This document shows, one piece after another, positions 1-6,896 of a stretch of DNA of 32,672 bases (within the stretch, counting starts at the first letter, position 1; the number at the start of each line of letters is the position of its first letter). The stretch covers positions 1 through 32,672 of the forward strand of contig DGXY01000095.1 of NCBI GenBank assembly GCA_002396885.1. Reading direction: 5' to 3'. The notes under the pieces were generated by a model. The model searched no databases, was not told the origin of the DNA, and saw nothing but the letters and a program-made list of their open reading frames with translations. The position numbers and the translations under genes were made by a program. Source of the stretch: Akkermansiaceae bacterium UBA5020 (GTDB taxonomy: Bacteria > Verrucomicrobiota > Verrucomicrobiia > Verrucomicrobiales > DEV007).

Positions 1-54
1 ACTACATGCCTGAATTCCGTGGGCCGCCCTAAACCTCTTTCCGAAGACAATCCA

Positions 55-1104
55 TCACTGCGCGAGCCGCTCCGCCGCCTCACGCAAGATCCGTTCGGTC
101 GTTTCCCAACCAATGCAAGGATCAGTGACGGACTGGCCCGAGATCATGGCGGCGCGGTCTTCGAGGATGGCCTGGCTGCCCTCGACATGATTGCTCTCGA
201 GCATGGCCCCGACGATGTGGCGGTTTCCCGCGAGGCGTTGGGCGACGATCTCTTCGAAGACGCCTGGCATCTTGCGGAAGTCCTTCGAACAGTTCGCGTG
301 ACTCGCATCGATCACCAGCGTGGGATTGACCCTGCCCTTTTCGAGTTCGGCGACCGCCGCCGCGACGGACGCGGCATCGTGGTTCGGTCCCGCATCACCG
401 CCGCGCAAGACGGTGTGGCAATTCCGGTTGCCACGCGTGCTCACCATCGAGGCGACACCCTCGGGACTGATCCCGAAGAAGGTCTGCGGCGCCTGGGCTG
501 CCTTCAGCGCGTTCACCACCGCGGTCATGCCGCCGAAGGTCGTGTTCTTGAAACCCACCGGCATCGACAGTCCCGAGGCCATCTGCCGGTGCGTCTGCGA
601 TTCCACGGTGCGCGCGCCGATCGCGGCCCAGCAGATGAGATCGGCGATGTATTGCGGGGTGATCGGATCGAGGAACTCGGTCGCCGTCGGCATGCCGAGA
701 GCGACGATCTCGAGAAGGAGATCGCGGGCGATGCGGAGTCCTTGGGCAAGGTTCGCGGTGCCGTCGAGATCGGGATCCATGATGAGCCCTTTCCATCCCA
801 CCGAGGTGCGCGGCTTTTCAAAGTAGACCCGCATCACGATCTCGAGTTGGTCGTGCAATTCGTCGCGCAGGACGGCGAGTTCTTCCGCATAAGCGATGCC
901 CTGGGAGGGATCATGGATCGAGCACGGTCCGACGATCACGAGAAAGCGTTCGGAACGTCCGTGAAGGATGTCCTCGATGCGGCGGCGCGCCGCGAAGACC
1001 GTCGCCGCATGCCCGTCGCTACGCGGACGTTCGTGCATGAGCAGCGCCGGTGCGGGGAGCGGCACGTTGAAGAGCACGTTGAGATCGGCGACTTGGTCGG
1101 GCAT
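55..1104 (-). CDS. aroG: 3-deoxy-7-phosphoheptulonate (DAHP) synthase, class I AroF/G/H type
   Basis: Condenses phosphoenolpyruvate with erythrose 4-phosphate, the first step of the shikimate pathway, in the cytoplasm. The 349-residue length matches the metal-dependent class I alpha enzymes. Visible family signatures are GPCSIHDP at residues 59-66, the FEKPRTSVGWKGL block near residues 96-107 with the substrate-binding Arg/Lys, DPDLDGT after it, GFKNTTFGG in the middle and HANCSKDF near the C-terminus. The gene starts at an ATG without a Shine-Dalgarno sequence. It is separated from the upstream moeA by about 120 bp that carry a short-tandem-repeat block, so it may have its own promoter. Whether it is the Phe-, Tyr- or Trp-regulated isozyme cannot be told by eye; the symbol is for the family. 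Confidence in the enzyme class is very high. Confidence 0.96.
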   Translation of the reverse strand: MPDQVADLNVLFNVPLPAPALLMHERPRSDGHAATVFAARRRIEDILHGRSERFLVIVGPCSIHDPSQGIAYAEELAVLRDELHDQLEIVMRVYFEKPRTSVGWKGLIMDPDLDGTANLAQGLRIARDLLLEIVALGMPTATEFLDPITPQYIADLICWAAIGARTVESQTHRQMASGLSMPVGFKNTTFGGMTAVVNALKAAQAPQTFFGISPEGVASMVSTRGNRNCHTVLRGGDAGPNHDAASVAAAVAELEKGRVNPTLVIDASHANCSKDFRKMPGVFEEIVAQRLAGNRHIVGAMLESNHVEGSQAILEDRAAMISGQSVTDPCIGWETTERILREAAERLAQ

Positions 1105-1124
1105 GGGGAGGCGCCCCGAGGGCA

Positions 1125-1200
1125 GTAAAAGGTGAATCGAAGCGAAGCGGAGCGGAGATAGACGGAGTGAAACGGAGTCAAAAGGTAAAAGGTAATGGGG
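1125..1200. repeat. Short-tandem-repeat block (GTAAAAG-type heptamers plus GAAGC/GGAGC-like units)
   Basis: The short gap between aroG and moeA is mostly low-complexity. It begins with GTAAAAG GTGAATC, continues through degenerate GAAGC/GGAGC/GGAGT units, and ends with two copies of AAAAGGT at 1180-1193. The heptamers match the type seen at 6850-6870, 28760-28795 and 29973-29993. There is no coding potential. Confidence 0.6.
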
Positions 1201-1227
1201 CCAACAGCAACAAGGCCCAATGCCTGA

Positions 1228-2418
1228 TTAAATCCAATGGCAAGCAACGGAGTCGCCGGGGGCGACTTCTTGGCCGGGCTCGAGGCGAATGAGGCAATTC
1301 GCTCGACTCAGACCGAAGATGGCGTGGGATTGCTGGGTGCCGGAGAGACGGACGCGGCCATTCTCACAGATGCCGCGCAGGTAGTGGGGACGGTCGCCGG
1401 GATTGCGCATCGTTTCCTCGGCGAGACCTGACACGGTTCCGAGTCCGACCGAAGAGGGTTCGGTGTCGTGCCCGAGGAGCCGCCGGATCACCGGAGCAAC
1501 AAAGAGCGAAAAAGTCACGTAGGCGGAGACGGGATTGCCGGGCAATCCAAAGACGAGAGTGCCGTCGTGATGCGTGCCGAAGAGAAAGGGTTTTCCCGGC
1601 TTCACCTTCACCCGCCAGAATTCGGTGACGACACCGAGTTCGTTGAGCACTTCCTTCACGTAGTCGCGTTCGCCGACGGACACACCGCCAGCGATGATAA
1701 CAAGGTCGGCGGCGGCGAGGGCGCCCGCGAGCACCTCGCGGAGTTCATCGGGATCATCAATCGCATGCGAGCCCCCACCAACCGCGCCCGCGCGGATCAC
1801 GGCAGTCTGGAGCATGGGGGCGTTGCTGTTGTAGATTTCACCGGGCATGAGCGGCACCCCGGGCTCGACAAGTTCATCACCGGTCGTGACGATGTGGGCG
1901 AGCGGTTTTGTATAAACAGGCACCTCGGGGATGCCCTGGGAGGCAAGAAGTCCGATCTTCGCCGGCGTCAGCACTTCACCACGACGCAGGAGGATTTGTC
2001 CGGTGCAGACATCTCCGCCGCGGACACGGATGTTTTCCCCTCGTTCGACGCCCTCGCGCACGATGATGAAATCGCCCTCGCGCTCGACATCCTCCTGCAT
2101 GATGACCGCATCAGTCCCTGCCGGGATGACCGCTCCGGTGAAAATGCGAATGGCCTCGCCGGATTCGAGGTTCAGCCCGAGATCCCCGCCCGCGGCCTGA
2201 GCGCTTTCCTGCACACGCAAGCTCGCTCCGACCCTCGCTTCGGCGGCTCGCACGGCGTAGCCGTCCATGCTCGAGTTGTCGAAGGGAGGTGAGTCGGTCA
2301 CCGCGACGACTTCCTGCGCGAGCACCTGATCGAGGGAAAGCTCCAACGGCACCCAGATGACCGAACCGGGCGAGGTCCGCTCGAGGATGCGCCGACGGGC
2401 TTCCGTTTCCTCCAACAT
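1228..2418 (-). CDS. moeA: Molybdopterin molybdenumtransferase MoeA
   Basis: Inserts molybdenum into adenylylated molybdopterin in the last step of Mo-cofactor synthesis; cytoplasmic. Family marks are the SPPFDNSSMDGYAV motif at residues 43-56, GGVSVGERDYV around residue 240 (MoCF-binding domain) and LPGNPVSAYVTF further on. The ATG at 2418 gives 396 residues beginning MLEETEARRRIL, which matches the usual MoeA start. An in-frame TTG at 2475 would add 19 non-conserved residues and overlap the pckG stop as TTGA, so translational coupling from that TTG cannot be excluded. No other Mo-cofactor gene lies nearby, and pairing with pckG has no obvious metabolic logic. The function is very secure; the start is less so. 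Confidence 0.94.
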   Translation of the reverse strand: MLEETEARRRILERTSPGSVIWVPLELSLDQVLAQEVVAVTDSPPFDNSSMDGYAVRAAEARVGASLRVQESAQAAGGDLGLNLESGEAIRIFTGAVIPAGTDAVIMQEDVEREGDFIIVREGVERGENIRVRGGDVCTGQILLRRGEVLTPAKIGLLASQGIPEVPVYTKPLAHIVTTGDELVEPGVPLMPGEIYNSNAPMLQTAVIRAGAVGGGSHAIDDPDELREVLAGALAAADLVIIAGGVSVGERDYVKEVLNELGVVTEFWRVKVKPGKPFLFGTHHDGTLVFGLPGNPVSAYVTFSLFVAPVIRRLLGHDTEPSSVGLGTVSGLAEETMRNPGDRPHYLRGICENGRVRLSGTQQSHAIFGLSRANCLIRLEPGQEVAPGDSVACHWI

Positions 2419-2471
2419 GCCGAGATGAAAGAGGCGGGAAGGCGGAGTGTCAAACGGGGATGCGATCCCTT

Positions 2472-4271
2472 TCAAATCCGCCCCGCCAACAACTCGCGTT
2501 GGAAAATCAGCTCTTTCGGGAGGTGATCGTAGAGGCGCAGGTAGAGGTCGGCTTCGGAGAGTAGTTCCTGGCGGAATTCTTCGCGGCTCACATTCATCAG
2601 CTCCTGGAACTGCGCTTCGGTAAAGTCGAGCCCTTCCCAGTTCAGTTCATGATACCGAGGCACCCAGCCGAGACTGGACTCGTGGCCGCGGCCCTGCCCG
2701 CGGACGCGGTCGAAGATCCACTCGAGCACGCGCATGTTTTCCTGGAAACCGGGCCAGAGGAATTTGCCATCATTGCCCTTGCGGAACCAGTTCACATGAA
2801 AGATCCGCGGCAACTCGGGGATGGCCTTCCGCATCTCGAGCCAGTGGGCGAAATACCCGCCCATGTTGTAGCCGCAGAAGGGTAGCATCGCGAAAGGATC
2901 GTGGCGGATCTTTCCGATCGCGCCCTCCGCAGCGGCCGTCATCTCCGACCCGAGGTTCGCCCCGAGGAAGACCCCGTGGACCCAGTTGAAGGCTTGGAAG
3001 ACGAGCGGCATCGTCGTGGCGCGGCGTCCGCCGAAAATGATCGCGTCGATCGGCACGCCCTCGGGATGGTCCCAAGCGGGATCGATCGCGGGACATTGCG
3101 AAGCAGGACAAGTGAAGCGCGAATTCGGATGCGCCGCGGGGGTTTCCGATGCCGGCGTCCAAGGATGGCCGCGCCAATCGATGAGGTCTGCAGGCGCTTC
3201 ATCGGTCATGCCCTCCCACCAGACGTCGCCATCGGGAGCCAGCGCCACGTTGGTGAAAATCGTGTTCTCCCGCATCGAGGCCATCGCGTTCGGATTCGAT
3301 TTTTCCGAGGTGCCCGGAGCCACACCGAAATAGCCCGCCTCGGGATTGATCGCGCGGAGACGTCCATCCTTGCCCGGACGCAGCCAGGCGATGTCGTCGC
3401 CCACTGTCGTCACCTTCCAGCCCTTTTCGCGATAAACGGGCGGAGGGATGAGCATGGCGAAGTTCGTCTTGCCACAGGCGCTCGGGAACGCCGCGGCGAC
3501 ATAGCGTTTCTCTCCCTCGGGATTCTCGACTCCGCTGATGAGCATGTGCTCCGCCATCCAGCCCTCCTCGCGGGCGATGACCGAGGCGATGCGCAGGGCG
3601 AGGCATTTTTTCCCGAGGAGGGCGTTGCCGCCGTAGCCGCTCCCGTAGCTCCAGATCTCGCGCTCGTTGGGGAAATGGACGATGTATTTGTCAGGATTGC
3701 ACGGCCAGGGCACGTCGGCCTGACCAGGCGCGAGCGGCGCGCCGACGGAATGCACGCAAGGCACGAAATCGCCGTCTTCGCCGAGGCGGTCGAGCACCGC
3801 CGCTCCCATGCGGGTCATGATCTTCATGTTCACCGCGACGTAGGCCGAGTCGCTCACCTCCACCCCGATGATGGAATAGGGCGAGTCGAGCGGTCCCATG
3901 CAGAAAGGGATCACATACATCGTGCGCCCCTCCATGGAGCCGGTGAAGAGCTCTTTCAGCTTCGCCCGCATCTCGACGGGCGGCTTCCAGTTGTTGGTGG
4001 GACCGGCGAAGGCCTGGCGTCGGCTGCAGATGTAGGTGCGGTCCTCGACGCGGGCGACATCGGCGGGATCGGAAAGGGCGAGGTAGCTGTTGGGACGTTT
4101 GTCAGGATTCAGTTGCCGGAAGGTCCCCGCCTGCACGAGCACGCCACAGAGGCGGTGCCACTCCTCGTCCGATCCATCACACCAGACGACGTCGGCGGGA
4201 CGGCAGAGGGTTTTCAGATCCTCGACCCAGGCGAGGAGACGGCGGTGCGTGATCGGAGGAGTCGGCATCAT
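2472..4271 (-). CDS. pckG: Phosphoenolpyruvate carboxykinase (GTP)
   Basis: Interconverts oxaloacetate plus GTP with PEP plus GDP and CO2, the entry to gluconeogenesis. The 599 residues fit the GTP-dependent class (about 600) and not the ATP-dependent one (about 540). The kinase-1a loop FPSACGKTN with the hyper-reactive Cys is at residues 262-270. Other recognisable blocks are HFPNEREIWSYGSGYGGNALLGKKCLALRIA and FGGRRATTMPLV (fragments of both are clearly readable). The start codon is an ATG at 4271; a second Met follows immediately, so 4268 is equally possible. There is no Shine-Dalgarno. moeA follows directly downstream on the same strand. The upstream gap of about 245 bp contains the first REP pair of the neighbouring RAYT locus. 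Confidence 0.97.
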   Translation of the reverse strand: MMPTPPITHRRLLAWVEDLKTLCRPADVVWCDGSDEEWHRLCGVLVQAGTFRQLNPDKRPNSYLALSDPADVARVEDRTYICSRRQAFAGPTNNWKPPVEMRAKLKELFTGSMEGRTMYVIPFCMGPLDSPYSIIGVEVSDSAYVAVNMKIMTRMGAAVLDRLGEDGDFVPCVHSVGAPLAPGQADVPWPCNPDKYIVHFPNEREIWSYGSGYGGNALLGKKCLALRIASVIAREEGWMAEHMLISGVENPEGEKRYVAAAFPSACGKTNFAMLIPPPVYREKGWKVTTVGDDIAWLRPGKDGRLRAINPEAGYFGVAPGTSEKSNPNAMASMRENTIFTNVALAPDGDVWWEGMTDEAPADLIDWRGHPWTPASETPAAHPNSRFTCPASQCPAIDPAWDHPEGVPIDAIIFGGRRATTMPLVFQAFNWVHGVFLGANLGSEMTAAAEGAIGKIRHDPFAMLPFCGYNMGGYFAHWLEMRKAIPELPRIFHVNWFRKGNDGKFLWPGFQENMRVLEWIFDRVRGQGRGHESSLGWVPRYHELNWEGLDFTEAQFQELMNVSREEFRQELLSEADLYLRLYDHLPKELIFQRELLAGRI

Positions 4272-4442
4272 TCAGACTGGAGCGGAGCCCGGGACTTGTC
4301 CAGCGGATCACGGTGCGGATCTTGCCATAGGCCGGGCGGAGTTTGTAGAGTTCTGGTCTCGCCCTATGCAGGACCGGTTCCAAGTGGAGGTGAAAAAAGC
4401 GTCCTCTGGGTCGGAAGCGGACGGCATGTCCCGATCTCTTCC

Positions 4443-4470
4443 GTAAAGAAAGTCGTAAGACTTTCTCCCG
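4443..4470 (+). repeat. REP palindrome R1 (GTAA foot, forward)
   Basis: GAAAGTC (4448-4454), a GTAA loop and GACTTTC (4459-4465) form a perfect 7-bp stem. It is preceded by a GTAA tetranucleotide and followed by a CTCCCGAGCCACCCTCGA spacer that recurs after R4. It faces R2 in inverted orientation, giving a BIME-like pair beyond the 3' end of the transposase gene. Confidence 0.85.
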
Positions 4471-4496
4471 AGCCACCCTCGATGCCCCCCTCTCGT

Positions 4497-4519
4497 CGAA
4501 AGTCTGACGACTTTCGTTA
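4497..4519 (-). repeat. REP palindrome R2 (GTAA foot, reverse)
   Basis: CGAAAGTC (4497-4504), a TGAC loop and GACTTTCG (4509-4516) form a perfect 8-bp stem. The following GTTAC reads as a GTAA foot on the minus strand. The transposase stop codon (4517-4519) directly abuts the stem, so this REP is probably also part of the transcript 3' end. Confidence 0.85.
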
Positions 4520-5098
4520 CACGTCCTTCTGATTCGCGTGTTCCTCCACCAAGAGGTGATAGATCCGCCAAAACCGCTCATGAAAATCCTCCTCCCGTGG
4601 ATCGAGATCGGGATATCCCACCATGAGACATCCCGAGTATTCCCAGTCCCTCCACGATTCCACCCGCTTGCCACGGACGGGATTCTGCCAGATGTAACCA
4701 CGGACCGTTTCGAACTCCTCCGGCCCCCGTTCTTCATCGGTGAGGACGTGGTCGTGGGCTTGCAGGGCCAGAGCGACTGGCGGCGACGCGGACTCCAAAA
4801 GGTGGTTCCACGCTTTGCGGAAGGCTTTGACGCCCTTTAGTTGATCCGAATCCTCCCGCAATCCCCCGATTAGGAAATGGGCATGATCGGGCATCAGGCA
4901 ATAGGCCGAACAGACGAGATCCTCCCTTGCGAGGGCGTGGCAGAGTCGTTCCCGCAGCCGCGCGTGGTGCAGCGGATCGAGCCAGCCGGTGGCCCGGCCG
5001 GCGAGATTCATCGTCCAATGAACCCAGGCAAGACCGCGATAAAAGCCGGGAGAGAGCCGGCGCAGGCGACCTTGGTGAAAGGGGCGCTCAGGGTTCAT
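4517..5098 (-). CDS. REP-associated tyrosine transposase (RAYT), Y1/HUH superfamily
   Basis: Predicted single-strand DNA endonuclease/transposase related to IS200/IS605 TnpA, which acts on REP hairpins. The 193-residue protein has the HUH motif in PDHAHFL (His72 and His74) and the candidate nucleophile Tyr135 in RGYIWQNPVR, the RAYT-typical context for the catalytic tyrosine helix. The frame is intact with no truncation or frameshift. The gene is flanked by five short palindromes sharing GAAAGTC/GACTTTC arms: two beyond its 3' end, with the stop codon touching one, and three beyond its 5' end. No IS ends, target duplications or accessory genes are seen, which fits a domesticated single-copy RAYT rather than a mobile IS. 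The start is ATG 5098, which leaves almost no leader before R3. The family call is secure; present activity is unknown. Confidence 0.9.
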   Translation of the reverse strand: MNPERPFHQGRLRRLSPGFYRGLAWVHWTMNLAGRATGWLDPLHHARLRERLCHALAREDLVCSAYCLMPDHAHFLIGGLREDSDQLKGVKAFRKAWNHLLESASPPVALALQAHDHVLTDEERGPEEFETVRGYIWQNPVRGKRVESWRDWEYSGCLMVGYPDLDPREEDFHERFWRIYHLLVEEHANQKDV

Positions 5099-5102
5099 TA
5101 GT

Positions 5103-5126
5103 CGAGAGTCTCACGACTTTCGTTAC
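5103..5126 (-). repeat. REP palindrome R3 (GTAA foot, reverse)
   Basis: CGAGAGTC (5103-5110), a TCAC loop and GACTTTCG (5115-5122) match R2 and R5 with one mismatch in the stem. GTTAC follows, giving a GTAA foot on the minus strand. It sits immediately upstream of the transposase start codon, so it probably lies in its leader or promoter. Confidence 0.8.
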
Positions 5127-5148
5127 CAAGGCAAGCGCATTCCGCCTG

Positions 5149-5224
5149 GTAAAGAAAGTCGTGAGACTTTCTCCCGAGCCACCCTCGACGCCCACCGCGC
5201 CGAAAGTCTCACGACTTTCGCTAC
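5149..5224. repeat. REP pair R4-R5 (BIME-like)
   Basis: R4 is GTAA, then GAAAGTC (5154-5160), a GTGA loop and GACTTTC (5165-5171). R5 is CGAAAGTC (5201-5208), a TCAC loop and GACTTTCG (5213-5220), followed by CTAC (GTAG on the minus strand). The spacer begins CTCCCGAGCCACCCTCGA, as in the R1-R2 pair, so the two pairs are copies of one composite unit placed on either side of the transposase gene. Confidence 0.85.
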
Positions 5225-5290
5225 GCCTCCCTCCCGCCCCCAACTCCCCGCTGGCAACTAGGCAAATCCGGGTTATCTCTCCCGCCCGCC

Positions 5291-6424
5291 ATGTTCACCC
5301 TCCTCCACACCGACAGCCGCACCTCCGCCCGCCGCGGACGGATGAAGCTGGCGCACGGGGAGGTGGAGACGCCCTGCTTCATGCCGGTGGGCACCCGGGG
5401 CACCGTGAAATCGGTCCATCCGGCCGAGTTGACCGATCCGGCGCTCGATTGCCGCATCCTCCTCGGCAATACCTACCACCTCTACCTCCGCCCCGGCACG
5501 GCGGTGCTCGACCATTTCGGCGGACTCCACGAGTTCATGCGCTGGGACCGCCCCATCCTCACCGATTCGGGCGGCTACCAGGTCTTTTCCCTCTCCAAAC
5601 TGCGGAAACTCACCGAGGAAGGCGTCCGCTTCCAGAGCCATCTCGACGGAAGCCCCGTTTTCCTCACCCCCGAGTCCGTCCTCGAGATCCAGCGCTCCAT
5701 CGGCAGCGACATCTGCATGATCCTCGACGAATGCCCGCCTTTCCCCTGCGAGCGGGCCTATGCGGAAAAATCGCTTGGCCTCACCCAGCGCTGGGCAGTG
5801 CGGGCGCGGGAATGGGTCGCAAAACACCAGCCCGAGGGGCAGCGTTACTTCGGCATCGTCCAAGGTTCCTGTTTCCCGGATTTGCGGGAAAAGGCGGCCC
5901 GCGACCTCGTCGAGCTCGACTTCGACGGCTACGCCATCGGCGGCCTCTCCGTGGGCGAGCCCATCCCGGAAATGCTGAAGGCCGTCGATGTCGCCGCCCC
6001 CATCCTGCCGGACCACAAGCCCCGCTACGCCATGGGTTTGGGCCAGCCCGACCAGCTCCTCGAGCTGATCTCGCGGGGCATCGATATGTTCGACTGTGTC
6101 CTCCCCACCCGGGTCGCGCGGAACGGCACCGCCTACACCGCCGACGGCACCATCAATCTCAAAAACGCCCGCTGGGAAAAGAGCCGCGAGCCCCTCGCCC
6201 CACCGGACTCGACCCACCCGCTCTGCGACGGGTTCACCCTCGGATACCTCCGCCACCTCATCAAAAACGAGGAACTCCTCGGTCTCAGGCTCCTCACCCT
6301 CCACAATCTAGCCTTTTATCTGGACTTGATGAAGCAGGTCCGGCGTGCTATTGAGGACGGCTCGTTTGCCGACTTCAAGGAAGGTTTTATCCGACGCTAC
6401 CGCGCAGGGAAGGCCGACCCTTGA
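5291..6424 (+). CDS. tgt: Queuine tRNA-ribosyltransferase (tRNA-guanine transglycosylase)
   Basis: Exchanges G34 of GUN-anticodon tRNAs for preQ1 in queuosine synthesis. The 377 residues match bacterial TGT. The catalytic elements are present: TDSGGYQ with Asp92, GGLSVGEP at 218-224 and DCVLPTR with nucleophile Asp268. The C-terminal zinc site is atypical. The usual Cys-x-Cys-x2-Cys ... His is here Ser307-x-His309-x2-Cys312 ... His338, aligned by the conserved YLRHL and HNL segments that follow. The gene starts at ATG 5291 behind a pyrimidine-rich leader with no Shine-Dalgarno. It is the first gene of a tgt-yajC-secDF run, a widely conserved order. The REP pair R4-R5 ends about 65 bp upstream, in its promoter region. 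Confidence 0.96.
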   Translation: MFTLLHTDSRTSARRGRMKLAHGEVETPCFMPVGTRGTVKSVHPAELTDPALDCRILLGNTYHLYLRPGTAVLDHFGGLHEFMRWDRPILTDSGGYQVFSLSKLRKLTEEGVRFQSHLDGSPVFLTPESVLEIQRSIGSDICMILDECPPFPCERAYAEKSLGLTQRWAVRAREWVAKHQPEGQRYFGIVQGSCFPDLREKAARDLVELDFDGYAIGGLSVGEPIPEMLKAVDVAAPILPDHKPRYAMGLGQPDQLLELISRGIDMFDCVLPTRVARNGTAYTADGTINLKNARWEKSREPLAPPDSTHPLCDGFTLGYLRHLIKNEELLGLRLLTLHNLAFYLDLMKQVRRAIEDGSFADFKEGFIRRYRAGKADP

Positions 6425-6467
6425 TCGACAAACGATTTTTCATCTCTCCAGATCCCGAAAATACTCC

Positions 6468-6821
6468 ATGATTTCCCTTCTTCCCCTTCTCGCTCAAGAC
6501 GCCCCCGTTCCCGCCGGCGGTGGTTTTGGAATGTTCGTCCCCATGATCCTCATCATGGTGATGTTCTACTTCATCCTCATCCGTCCGCAGCGGAAGGCCC
6601 AGAAGGCCCAGGAAGAAATGCGGAAGAACGTCCGCGTCGGCGACAAGGTCGTGACGATCGGCGGAGCCCACGGCATCGTTTCGGGCCTCACTGACAAGAC
6701 CGTCTCGGTCAAGGTGGCGGACGGACTCAGCGTCAAATTCGACCGCAGCGCCATCGCCACGGTCACCGAAAGCAAGGGCGGTAAGGACGGCGCTCCCGAA
6801 GAAGCCAAGAGCGAAGCCTGA
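6468..6821 (+). CDS. yajC: Preprotein translocase accessory subunit YajC
   Basis: Small single-span inner-membrane protein associated with SecDF at the SecYEG translocon. The 117-residue protein has a short N-terminus, one hydrophobic segment (about residues 22-40, FGMFVPMILIMVMFYFILI) and then the family hallmark RPQRKAQKAQ, followed by the conserved cytoplasmic domain with VGDKVVTIGGAHGIV. Its C-terminus is a short charged tail. An upstream in-frame start inside tgt would add 41 residues that do not resemble YajC, so ATG 6468 is chosen. It lies about 45 bp after tgt and 75 bp before secDF, and is probably co-transcribed with both. Confidence 0.95.
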   Translation: MISLLPLLAQDAPVPAGGGFGMFVPMILIMVMFYFILIRPQRKAQKAQEEMRKNVRVGDKVVTIGGAHGIVSGLTDKTVSVKVADGLSVKFDRSAIATVTESKGGKDGAPEEAKSEA

Positions 6822-6849
6822 CCTTCACGCCCACCCCCAAGTCCGAGAC

Positions 6850-6870
6850 TTTTTACCTTTTACTTTCTAC
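6850..6870. repeat. Heptamer repeat (TTTTTAC CTTTTAC TTTCTAC)
   Basis: Three head-to-tail heptamers ending in AC fill part of the 75-bp gap between yajC and secDF. They match the heptamer blocks at 28760-28795 and, as the reverse complement, 29973-29993. Confidence 0.6.
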
Positions 6871-6896
6871 CGGGTGCGTAGCGCCCATTTCCTCTC

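Noticed and set aside
2901..4532. Long plus-strand open frame (543 codons) opposite pckG
   Set aside because: It lies antisense to a fully conserved PEP carboxykinase, is rich in Arg, His, Asp and Gly as expected of a GC-rich shadow frame, and shows no domain.
4517..5098. IS200/IS605 insertion sequence
   Set aside because: No tnpB, no left or right IS hairpin ends beyond the REPs, and the RAYT-type sequence context fits a domesticated single-copy gene better.
4927..6354. 475-codon plus-strand frame over the REP region and tgt
   Set aside because: It overlaps tgt in another frame, runs through the REP palindromes and is Pro/Arg-rich; not coding.
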